This document shows positions 7,440-14,050 of a DNA stretch of 15,089 bases, piece by piece. Numbering within the stretch: the first letter of the stretch is position 1; every line of letters starts with the position of its first letter. The translations under genes were made by a program, and so were the position numbers. The stretch comes from CAZDBA01 sp964503615 (GTDB taxonomy: Bacteria; Planctomycetota; Planctomycetia; Pirellulales; Pirellulaceae): contig CAZDBA010000119.1 of the NCBI GenBank assembly GCA_964503615.1, positions 1 through 15,089 on the forward strand. Reading direction: 5' to 3'. The notes beneath the pieces are model-generated. The model was not told where the DNA came from. It searched no databases and saw nothing but the letters and a program-made list of their open reading frames with translations.

Positions 7440-7822
7440 AAGAGGGCAGATCGTCAACCGCAAAAACCCACTATTTAATTGAGTCAGGTTGCCGCCTTCA
7501 CCTCTTCCACCACCGGAGACTGTCGCTCAAATCCAAGCCAAACCTAGCCTGATTAATTGCGTTGAATAGGTAGTTGACAACGGCAAAACCCAAGCTTCTG
7601 ACCTGTGGTAAACCCAGCTACCCACTCATGTTTCCAATGGTGGATGAGCATCTTATCGGTTATCTGTTAACTGAATAGGCCCAAAATTTGTTTTTCTTTA
7701 ACAAACAAAGTGCATAAAATATACCGACGTAACTTTGAGGGTTTATCGAAGACTCACAACATCGTAATAATGGTTCTGGGTCCAACGCCCAACTCATCCA
7801 CCCCATTCTCAAAAGAAGCAAC
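7440..7822. other. Divergent spacer between rpsJ leader and secretin-like gene
   Basis: No gene is supported in this stretch. It must contain promoters for both sides, but no strong consensus pair is visible. On the plus strand, TTAACA (7698-7703) and TATACC (7720-7725) with a 16-nt spacer form a weak candidate for the secretin-like gene; an inverted repeat TTTGTT/AACAAA (7687-7692 with 7700-7705) overlaps its -35 part. A 10-bp inverted pair GGTGGATGAG (7639-7648) and CTCATCCACC (7793-7802) flanks this candidate. Near-repeats of the form CAAC-GCAAAA-CCCA occur around 7455 and 7578. Confidence 0.35.
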
Positions 7823-8263
7823 ATGCCCCAACTTTCCAAAACGGTTCTGATCGCGGCCTTGCTCCTTGCTCTGGTTTCGACTGACTCAAGCTGCTCAGCA
7901 CAAACGGTTCAACTGCCAGTCATCCAAGGTTTCGGGGTGAATTCAACCGTATCCGTTCCTGACGGCGGAGTAATTCGCCTTGGCGGGGTAAACCGTTCTC
8001 GGACGGGTTCGATCAGCCGAGGAGTTCCGGGCCTGTCGAATCTGCCAGGGCTGAATCGTGGGTTCCGTAATCGAGCAATCGGCAGAGAGACTGGTAGCAG
8101 TCAGGCAACGGTCAAGGTCGACCTGATCATCATGAGCGAACTCGAAGCTCAGGTGATGGCAGAAGCCGAGCGCCGGCAAGCGATACGCCAACGTAACAAT
8201 CCAAACGGCTCTCGTTCCGTTCAGCGAAAAGCGGACTTTATCAGCCGGAACATCGGCAGGTGA
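7823..8263 (+). CDS. Small secreted protein with a secretin C-terminal-like motif
   Basis: The 146-aa product begins with a signal peptide: positive start, hydrophobic stretch 7-18 and a likely cleavage at SCSA|Q (26/27). The mature part reads STVSVPDGGVIRLGGV (41-56), then GVPGLSNLPGLNRGFRNRAIGRET split around 67-90, and ends with a charged helix (ELEAQVMAEAERRQAIRQR). This order, 'VPDGG-x-hhLGG ... VP-hL-x-hP-hhxxhF', is the signature of the C-terminal part of type II/III secretion secretins and of related planctomycete outer-membrane proteins. A full secretin has several hundred residues with N domains and a longer beta-barrel, none of which is present. The start ATG has AAAGAAG 6-8 nt upstream. 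It may be an accessory or degenerate relative; real function unknown. The frame continues open beyond its stop. Confidence 0.75.
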   Translation: MPQLSKTVLIAALLLALVSTDSSCSAQTVQLPVIQGFGVNSTVSVPDGGVIRLGGVNRSRTGSISRGVPGLSNLPGLNRGFRNRAIGRETGSSQATVKVDLIIMSELEAQVMAEAERRQAIRQRNNPNGSRSVQRKADFISRNIGR

Positions 8264-8608
8264 CCGCTTGCGAAGCCAGGCTGTACTAACAAAAACTATT
8301 TTGTCACACGCGCACGACATGTTGTAGATTCCAGTTCCGAACCATTCCAAGGCGATTGGGACAACAATGGCTTTCGGTTGGGATACTACGTTAATCCGGA
8401 CTTTATCGGATTTGGTTCGAGTTTATTGACAGATCGAGTGGTGAGATTCTGGAACCTGTTTATGACATCTGTATCTCCATTTTTCAGACGTCTGGCACCA
8501 ACCCGTTTGGTAAACATGCCTTACAAGGCTATTCTCTATCCAAACACCGGCCTTGGCTACTTCCGGACAACGATTGGCAATGATCGCTCTCGACAACCTG
8601 AACTTTGA
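8264..8608 (+). other. Open frame directly after the secretin-like gene; possible broken or unusual gene
   Basis: After the TGA at 8261-8263 the same frame stays open for 114 codons, to a TGA at 8606-8608 inside the next gene. The translation looks protein-like rather than random: EPFQGDWDNNGFRLGYYVNP, then DFIGFGSSLLTDRVVRFWNL and a SPFFRRLAPTRL stretch. The first standard start codon in the frame is a TTG at 8378 with no Shine-Dalgarno, which would drop the first third. Options are a separate small protein with an unusual start, a decayed gene that has lost its start, stop-codon readthrough from the upstream gene, or chance. I do not recognise a family. Confidence 0.35.
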
Positions 8609-9254
8609 ATACCCCCAAACCGGCTTTCGCTTGGCCGTGGAGTCACTGGAGATTGCTAGAGGCGAAAAAGTCGCTGTGGTTGGTCCGAGTGGAAGCGGCA
8701 AAACGACTCTGCTGAATCTGATCGCTGGAATTTTGATTCCCGATTCCGGATCGGTAACGGTTAACGACATTCAGGTCTCCCAGCTAAGCGATGCTCAGCG
8801 ACGGAACTTTCGCATTGCCAACGTTGGGTTTGTGTTTCAACAGTTCGAACTGATCGGCTACCTCAGCGTCTTTGACAATATTCGACTCGCCTACCTCATT
8901 AACAATTCACTTTCCGAAACGGCGGAAACCGGTGAGCGCGTGAAACAGTTGGCCGAGGCAGTAGGGATCGCAGACAAATTACGACGTCCCATCCACCAGC
9001 TTTCCCAAGGCGAGCAGCAACGAGTCGCGATCTGCCGTGCCTTGCTGACTAATCCTGATCTTATTCTCGCTGACGAGCCCACGGGCAACCTGGACCCAGA
9101 CAACAAACAGCGAATTCTCGATGTGTTGTTTGAACAAGTCGATCACGGCGGGCAGACTTTGCTGGTCGTCACACACGACATGGAGATCGTCGAGCGATTC
9201 GAACGCCAAGTTGACTTTCGCAACTTTACCCAACCGGCGGGGGCGGGCAGTTGA
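8580..9254 (+). CDS. ABC transporter ATP-binding protein, LolD/MacB type
   Basis: This cytoplasmic ATPase powers the permease encoded next to it. Counting from the ATG at 8580 (224 aa): Walker A GPSGSGKT at 35-42, Q-loop FVFQQFELIG around 84-93, signature LSQGEQQRVA at 141-150, Walker B LILADEPTGNLD at 161-172, and H-loop THD at 198-200. All catalytic motifs are intact. The DEPTGNLD wording and small size match the LolD/MacB/FtsE group, which work with FtsX-fold permeases. A TTG at 8553 could add nine residues; the ATG is preferred because it starts the family-typical MIALDNLNFEY, though no strong ribosome binding site is visible. The stop overlaps the next gene's start by 4 bp (TTGA), so the two are translationally coupled. 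Confidence 0.93.
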   Translation: MIALDNLNFEYPQTGFRLAVESLEIARGEKVAVVGPSGSGKTTLLNLIAGILIPDSGSVTVNDIQVSQLSDAQRRNFRIANVGFVFQQFELIGYLSVFDNIRLAYLINNSLSETAETGERVKQLAEAVGIADKLRRPIHQLSQGEQQRVAICRALLTNPDLILADEPTGNLDPDNKQRILDVLFEQVDHGGQTLLVVTHDMEIVERFERQVDFRNFTQPAGAGS

Positions 9255-10456
9255 GTGGCTGGTTGAAACTTGCCTGGCGATACATCTGTTTTCACAAATG
9301 GAAAACAGGAATCATGGTCGCGTGTATTTTCTTGACCATGTTTCTTCCGATAGCGCTGGCGATTCTTCTGGGCGAGTTTAATCAGACGATCGTAAGCCGC
9401 AGTAAATCGACCCCGATGGTTCTGGGAGCAAAAGGCAGCGGGCTGGACCTAACACTTCAATCGATCTACTTCCGACAGCGCACGCCTGACACGATTCCCT
9501 ACAGAAAAGCGACCGAAGTCGAAGCGGTCGAGGTCAACGATACTCGGCTGGTAACCGCCATCCCGCTTCACTCTCGGTTCACCGCGCAAGGATTCCCTGT
9601 CGTGGGAACCGACCTGCGCTATTTCGGTTTTCGGCAGCTGGAAATCGCAGACGGAGCTCCGCTTACGCTGCTGGGGGATTGCGTTCTGGGCCATTCCGTC
9701 GCGCGACGATTAAGGCTGGGCGCGGGCGATCAGTTGCTCACCGACAAAGAGAACTCGGTCAGTATGACAGGTGATTATCCGCTTAAAATGAACATCCGCG
9801 GCGTCCTTGCCCGGGCCAATTCTCCCGATGACAACGCCGTGTTCGTCGATCTAAAGACAGCTTGGGTGGTTCAAGGACTGGGGCACGGTCACCAGGATCT
9901 CGAAAACGAAACAGACAACAATCTTGTCATCCGCCGAGGTGACAAAGTTGAGGCCCGCGCCAGTGTCCAGCCGTTTCTGGAAATCAACGAAAGCAACATT
10001 GACTCATACCACTTCCATGGCGACCCCAACGAGTTTCCGATTTCGGCGTTAATTGCGTTTGCTGACAATGAGAAGAACGAAACCCTGTTCCAAGCTCGTT
10101 ATTTGGGATCGGGCGGCAAACAAGTCGATGACGAACTTCAGTTGGTGCGTCCTATCGACGAGGTCAGCCGCTTGCTGGAAATGGTTTTCCGCGTCAAGCA
10201 ACTTTTCTTTGCCAACGCGATGCTGGTCTCGATTTCTACCGTGCTGTTGCTGGTCCTGGTCGTCCTGCTCTCGATGCGTTTGCGTGCCGGGGAGATGGCA
10301 ACGATGTACAAGCTTGGCTGCAGTCGCGGGACGATTGCACTCCTGCAAATCGGCGAGCTGTTTTTCGTCTTCCTGATCGCCGGAGTCGCTTTGACAATCG
10401 CAATATTTTGGATCCGGTCGGTGGCAGGCGGCTTGGTCGAACGGCTAATTAGCTAA
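9251..10456 (+). CDS. ABC transporter permease, FtsX/LolC-like, with HxH motifs and short C-terminus
   Basis: Inner-membrane partner of the preceding ATPase. The 401-aa protein has a membrane segment at about 19-41, a large extracytoplasmic domain (42-317) that begins with the family-typical MVLGAKGSGLDLTLQSIYFR (56-75), then membrane segments at about 318-341 and 363-387 and the cytoplasmic loop MRLRAGEMATMYKLGCSRG between them, the coupling region of FtsX-type permeases. FtsX/MacB permeases normally have four segments; this one stops about 14 residues after the third. Two His clusters lie in the outside domain: GHGH (211-214) and YHFHGDPN (253-260). TTG at 9251 is the start because a G-rich GGGGGCGGGC precedes it and it overlaps the ATPase stop. 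The HxH clusters and the neighbouring ZnuA-like protein hint at a metal-related substrate; lipoprotein or peptide export cannot be excluded. Confidence 0.88.
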   Translation: MSGWLKLAWRYICFHKWKTGIMVACIFLTMFLPIALAILLGEFNQTIVSRSKSTPMVLGAKGSGLDLTLQSIYFRQRTPDTIPYRKATEVEAVEVNDTRLVTAIPLHSRFTAQGFPVVGTDLRYFGFRQLEIADGAPLTLLGDCVLGHSVARRLRLGAGDQLLTDKENSVSMTGDYPLKMNIRGVLARANSPDDNAVFVDLKTAWVVQGLGHGHQDLENETDNNLVIRRGDKVEARASVQPFLEINESNIDSYHFHGDPNEFPISALIAFADNEKNETLFQARYLGSGGKQVDDELQLVRPIDEVSRLLEMVFRVKQLFFANAMLVSISTVLLLVLVVLLSMRLRAGEMATMYKLGCSRGTIALLQIGELFFVFLIAGVALTIAIFWIRSVAGGLVERLIS

Positions 10457-11470
10457 GTTCTTTACCGCGTTTAGATTCGCTCGCATCACCGAAAGGTAGT
10501 CGCCCGTTTCCGGCGCGTGATCCAGAAGGTCGATCGAAATCGTTTCCATTCCGTCTGGCAGGGTGTTCAAAAATTCAGCAAACTCCGATTCGACATCTGG
10601 GTTGACCAACATGTATCGACTTTTGTTTTCCGGACCGCTTGGACCGTCAGGGCCGGTAAGTGCGGTGAGCTTCTCGTTTGATTTGAGCAAGTCTTCTCGG
10701 CTTTTGGCGTCGAACAAAAATAGATAGTAATCGGTCGCTCCAATTGCTCGTGTAAAGCAACCGGTCAAAGGGTTGGCACTGAAGAGCGAGTCAAAAGGGT
10801 GTCTCGTCGCCGGAATCTCGCCAACCAATTCCTTCGGAGCAGGAATTCTCACTTTTGCAAACTCGCCGACCAATTCATCCAAATCGGCGTTCAACTGGGA
10901 AAGGTTAGTCGCAAACGCCTCGGCGTGTTCCGGATAGCAGGCCGCTAACGACCGATGAATCTCGGCAGCCTGCTTCTTGGCAAGCTTCGGATCCAGCCAG
11001 CAGTAGGGCACGCTAAACGCATGGCTATCTTCGCCACCGGGCCCATGAGCATGGACCACTTTATGATCACTAATACGGAACAAGTCGTCGTCGGAAAAAT
11101 CGCGGGTCGAGACCGATAACTTGGAGTTCACCAAAGCGACGCGCTCACGCCATTTTGCGTACGCTGCTCGGTCGCCGTTGATCACGACCAAGTCTGCGGA
11201 CTGCAAAGACTGTATCTCGGCAACCGAAGGTTTCCACGATTTTGGATCGGTCGTTTTGGGCACGGGAAACTCAACCTCTACCACGTCCCCCGCAATCCGC
11301 TGAGTCAAATACTGTAGTGCGTAACTGACCGCGACGACTCGATTCGACTTGCTGGCCGTAGCTCCCGCCGCGTTTTGCGAGTCCGATTTGGAATTACAAC
11401 CAACCGATGTGGCAGCCAGTAGCACCACACAAAACCGGAAACTCCAAGGTTTGGAACGAAAGTCGTTCAT
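10445..11470 (-). CDS. ZnuA/TroA-like metal ABC substrate-binding lipoprotein, atypical ligands
   Basis: From the ATG at 11470 the product is 341 aa. It starts with a lipoprotein signal (hydrophobic CVVLLAATSVGC, Cys-25 the likely lipidated residue; the -3 Ser is not ideal) and a Ser/Ala/Lys linker. The rest fits the cluster A-1 (ZnuA/TroA) fold: VVAVSYALQYLTQRIAGD, PKTTDPKSWKPSVAEIQSLQ (71-90), a short His/Gly loop (HAHGPGGEDSHAF, 140-152), CWLDPKLAKKQA, and RHPFDSLF (223-230). In typical members the first ligand is the His of DPHxxxP and the second that of DPHxWLDP; here they read DPK (Lys-77) and PYCWLDP (Tyr-156). His-224 and His-136, 140, 142 and 150 remain. A TTG at 11473 is an alternative start. 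Its end overlaps the convergent permease by 12 bp. Likely binds a metal or has lost that role. Confidence 0.82.
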   Translation of the reverse strand: MNDFRSKPWSFRFCVVLLAATSVGCNSKSDSQNAAGATASKSNRVVAVSYALQYLTQRIAGDVVEVEFPVPKTTDPKSWKPSVAEIQSLQSADLVVINGDRAAYAKWRERVALVNSKLSVSTRDFSDDDLFRISDHKVVHAHGPGGEDSHAFSVPYCWLDPKLAKKQAAEIHRSLAACYPEHAEAFATNLSQLNADLDELVGEFAKVRIPAPKELVGEIPATRHPFDSLFSANPLTGCFTRAIGATDYYLFLFDAKSREDLLKSNEKLTALTGPDGPSGPENKSRYMLVNPDVESEFAEFLNTLPDGMETISIDLLDHAPETGDYLSVMRANLNAVKNLAN

Positions 11471-11647
11471 CAAGATTCGATCAACAATGTAAAAAACAAA
11501 AGGTAGACGTGCCTTCGGATTCTATACTGTTGGGCAGGCCATCGAAACCATTTTTGGACTTCAACAAAAACCGGCAAGCCGAAGCCGACCTTGGCAAACC
11601 TGAATTCTGGCGAATCCAGCACCTTAAAATTAGAAGCTGACGTTGGA
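11471..11647 (-). other. Spacer upstream of the ZnuA-like gene
   Basis: This 177-bp stretch separates two minus-strand genes and probably holds the promoter of the ZnuA-like gene. A TATAGAAT hexamer-like stretch is visible on the minus strand near 11521-11528, but no good -35 lies at 16-18 bp from it. I find no Zur-type palindrome. Confidence 0.3.
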
Positions 11648-12454
11648 CTATGCCGCGCTTTTCTGCTGCACTTTGCTTTTCGGAGTTCGCTTGGCTCCGA
11701 CTTGTGATACCAACAACGATCGCAATTCCTGCGCGATCTGAGTGTTGAGCACTTTGTAGAGTTCATCGATAATCTTTATCACGGGAACCCCGTCCATTAT
11801 CTGATGGTCAAACGTAAGCAAAAACCGTGAAATTCCCTTTTTGGGTAATACGTCAACACCCAATATCGTTGTGTTTGGCCCTAGCAACTGGTTCGCATAG
11901 GAGTCTTTGTAGCAAGACAAAGTCATACCAAACGTTCCAAAATGGCTCATTCGCTTTTGCGGAAACACATTCAGCATCAACCACCAAGCCATTCGCCGCA
12001 GCAACGCAGGTGCTTTGGCAAACTGAATTTGGTGCCGAAACTGCTTAATCTCTTCGACAGGCGTCTTTTTCAGCATGTCCAGTCGCGTTTGCAACTCCAG
12101 CAGAGACTGTTTCTCTGGTCGACCAAAACGAGCGAACAACAGACGCTCTTCGCCTTTGTACTCCCGAGACATCGTGAGCAAGCAAACATTGTATTTGTGC
12201 TCGTACGCATAGGGCCAAGGAAAACCCACATAACATTGCCGCAACTCGGGAGTCCGCCGTGCAATGATGGCATAAGCCTTCATATAGAGCACGTTCCAAG
12301 AGATTTTAGGGCGAACTTTCTTCCGAAGCGCACACAGTTCATTCAAGTCAAAATCTCGCGAGAAAGTGCCCATTTGCATCTTGCTCGCAGTTCGTATGAC
12401 CTCATCGACCAAACGACGCCCATTGGAGAATTTGACTCGTTTTCCGTTCCGCAT
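11648..12454 (-). CDS. Stand-alone acyltransferase domain of the 2-oxoacid dehydrogenase E2 family
   Basis: The 268-aa product (from the ATG at 12454) matches the catalytic domain of dihydrolipoyl acyltransferases, which share the chloramphenicol acetyltransferase fold. Seen in the sequence: an N-terminal RRLVDEVIRTASKMQMGTFS, a WNVLYMKAYAIIARRTPELR helix, SHFGTFGMT in the middle (170-178) and the C-terminal LLTFDHQIMDGVPVIKIIDE with catalytic His-217 and Asp-221 of HxxxDG. There is no lipoyl domain, no hinge and no E1/E3-binding domain, and no E1 or E3 gene nearby, so it is not a normal pyruvate dehydrogenase E2. The ATG at 12454 is chosen over a GTG at 12493 because AGGAG lies 8 nt upstream. 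The tail is Lys-rich (GAKRTPKSKVQQK). The acyl acceptor is unknown. Confidence 0.85.
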   Translation of the reverse strand: MRNGKRVKFSNGRRLVDEVIRTASKMQMGTFSRDFDLNELCALRKKVRPKISWNVLYMKAYAIIARRTPELRQCYVGFPWPYAYEHKYNVCLLTMSREYKGEERLLFARFGRPEKQSLLELQTRLDMLKKTPVEEIKQFRHQIQFAKAPALLRRMAWWLMLNVFPQKRMSHFGTFGMTLSCYKDSYANQLLGPNTTILGVDVLPKKGISRFLLTFDHQIMDGVPVIKIIDELYKVLNTQIAQELRSLLVSQVGAKRTPKSKVQQKSAA

Positions 12455-12890
12455 GCTCTTACTCCTTTCCTTCCGTCTCCATTGGTCTAACACTTATTGA
12501 AAAATCAGGCAACATCGTTAGTACACTGCGGTTTTACAACGTAAAAACGGGGCAAAAATTGCCAGCAACCTTGAGACCGACTCGCTAAGCTTGGTGGATG
12601 GTGGGTGTTCAGCAAGAAGGTCTCCGCGCAGACACAAAACTGGCCTCGACTGACGCGGCATAGAAGTGCGCGTTATCACCCCCATCCAGGATTCGCAACT
12701 CGTGTCAGTTTGAATGATGAGGTCATCACTTTTAGAGCTCAGAAATTTTTCTGATGGTAAAGAAAACAAATTTCTTTTAAACTGTCGCGGCCCAATTATA
12801 TTTAAAGAGTTCAGGTCGTTTGCGATTCGAACCTTCCTTCAATAGATTGTGAATTTCCTGCCCGTCTTTCCACAGGAACTAGCTGAACGG
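12455..12890. other. Divergent spacer between acyltransferase and metallopeptidase
   Basis: No supported gene in 436 bp. It must contain promoters in both directions. AT-rich stretches (TATATT at 12797-12802) could be a -10 for the plus-strand gene, but the matching -35 is poor. A minus-strand frame at 12518-12769 starts with TTG, lacks a ribosome binding site and resembles nothing known. If translation of the metallopeptidase starts at the GTG at 12849, the spacer ends there. Confidence 0.4.
12739..12777. promoter_or_regulatory. Two adjacent 7-bp inverted repeats (candidate operators)
   Basis: TCAGAAA (12739-12745) is mirrored by TTTCTGA (12748-12754) with a 2-nt centre. Four bases on, AAAGAAA (12759-12765) is mirrored by TTTCTTT (12771-12777) with a 5-nt centre. 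Their tight spacing in a divergent promoter region would suit a dimeric regulator, though the AT-rich content raises the chance of coincidence. Neither has a GC-rich stem, so a terminator is less likely. Confidence 0.4.
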
Positions 12891-13979
12891 ATGCGTCAGA
12901 CTAAATCCAAACCCGCCAAAGCGACTATCTCGACTGCAAAAAAGTCGAGAAAGCCTAAGCGATTTTCAAGCGACTCATTACTCGGGATGAGTGACCAGCA
13001 ATTGTTGGACAAGCGTATTTGTGACTTGGATGTCTCTATCAATGGGACTTGGCTTGAACCTTTGATCCAACAAGTAGGCTCGGAACTCTCGACTCACAAT
13101 TTGAGAATCAAACCGCATTGCTGGCTGGCTGACGAATGGTTCTCGCCCGATGGAATTCCCGGCATTGGAATTCCGTTTTATCTGGCCCACCCACGATTGA
13201 TGCGGTTAGAACGCAAGCAGATGTTCGAAGTCGAAGGTGGCACCAAAGCTTGGTGTTTAAGGATCTTGCGCCACGAAGTTGGGCATGCGATCGACACCGC
13301 ATTTCGCTTGCATCGTCGCAAGAGTTACAAGCAAATTTTCGGTAACTACTTCGCGCCCTATCCGGATCACTATCGACCGAAACCACAAAGCAAAAAGTTC
13401 GTGAACCATCTTGACGCCTGGTACTCACAAAGCCACCCAGCTGAAGATTTTGCGGAGACTTTTGCGGTATGGTTGAATCCGCGTTCCGCATGGCAAAAGA
13501 AATACGAAGGCTGGGAAGCGATCGAAAAGATCTACTTTGTCGAAGAGCTAATGGGCAGCATCGCGGGCAAAGCGCCGCCCGTTCGGTCGCGAGCCAAGGT
13601 CGATCCGGCCCATCGACTGACGATGACTTTGCGTGAGTACTACCAAGCCCGGCACGACCGGTTCGGATTCGATTGCCCCAAGACGTTCGATTCCGATCTG
13701 CGTAAGCTGTTCGCACGAGGGCCGAAAACCGGAACAACACTTACAGCCGCTAAATTTTTGCATTCAATTCGTTCAGAAGTCTGCCGCGTAGTGTCCGAAT
13801 GGACCGGGGAATACCGATATAACATCAATCTGGTGTTACAAGAAATGATTGAGCACTGCCGTGAACTCGACTTGCGCGCAACGGGCTGTTTGGAAAAGCT
13901 CAAATACCGTGCGACGGTCATGGTCACTGTTCATGCGACGAACTATTTGCATGGCGGGCACCATCGAGTTTCTCTCTAA
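12891..13979 (+). CDS. Putative zinc-binding metallopeptidase (HExxH, gluzincin-like)
   Basis: The 362-aa product (ATG at 12891, AGGAA 12 nt upstream) starts with a Lys/Arg-rich, probably disordered 30 residues without a signal peptide, so it is likely cytoplasmic. The catalytic helix is RILRHEVGHAIDTAFRL with HEVGH at 128-132. A second helix SHPAEDFAETFAVWLNP follows about 57 residues later; Glu-185 or Glu-189 could be the third zinc ligand. Both motifs fit the 'putative zinc-binding metallo-peptidase' family. The remaining C-terminal half (about 235-362) has no motif that I recognise. A GTG at 12849 would give 376 aa but has no ribosome binding site. The gene is followed after 71 bp by an ATP-grasp enzyme on the same strand, which suggests a shared peptide or amino-acid-derived substrate; that is inference. 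Confidence 0.83.
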   Translation: MRQTKSKPAKATISTAKKSRKPKRFSSDSLLGMSDQQLLDKRICDLDVSINGTWLEPLIQQVGSELSTHNLRIKPHCWLADEWFSPDGIPGIGIPFYLAHPRLMRLERKQMFEVEGGTKAWCLRILRHEVGHAIDTAFRLHRRKSYKQIFGNYFAPYPDHYRPKPQSKKFVNHLDAWYSQSHPAEDFAETFAVWLNPRSAWQKKYEGWEAIEKIYFVEELMGSIAGKAPPVRSRAKVDPAHRLTMTLREYYQARHDRFGFDCPKTFDSDLRKLFARGPKTGTTLTAAKFLHSIRSEVCRVVSEWTGEYRYNINLVLQEMIEHCRELDLRATGCLEKLKYRATVMVTVHATNYLHGGHHRVSL

Positions 13980-14050
13980 GCGTTGACGGCTTTCAACTTT
14001 CAATCTTGCTGCACTGCTTTCTGCCCCCGAACGGATTCGGCGACTAGGCT

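Noticed and set aside
8261..8320. TGA at 8261 as a selenocysteine codon
   Set aside because: I see no convincing SECIS-like stem-loop directly after the TGA and no Cys/Sec-type motif around it.
11942..12490. Plus-strand frame (182 codons) opposite the acyltransferase
   Set aside because: The opposite strand has the intact HxxxDG acyltransferase with a good ribosome binding site, so this is a shadow.
12518..12769. Minus-strand 83-codon frame in the divergent spacer
   Set aside because: TTG start, no Shine-Dalgarno, no similarity that I can recognise, and it overlaps the inverted repeats.
13108..13740. Minus-strand frame (210 codons) inside the metallopeptidase gene
   Set aside because: The plus-strand protein has clear HEVGH and AEDFAE motifs; the antisense product is Arg/Ser-rich and without any recognisable motif.
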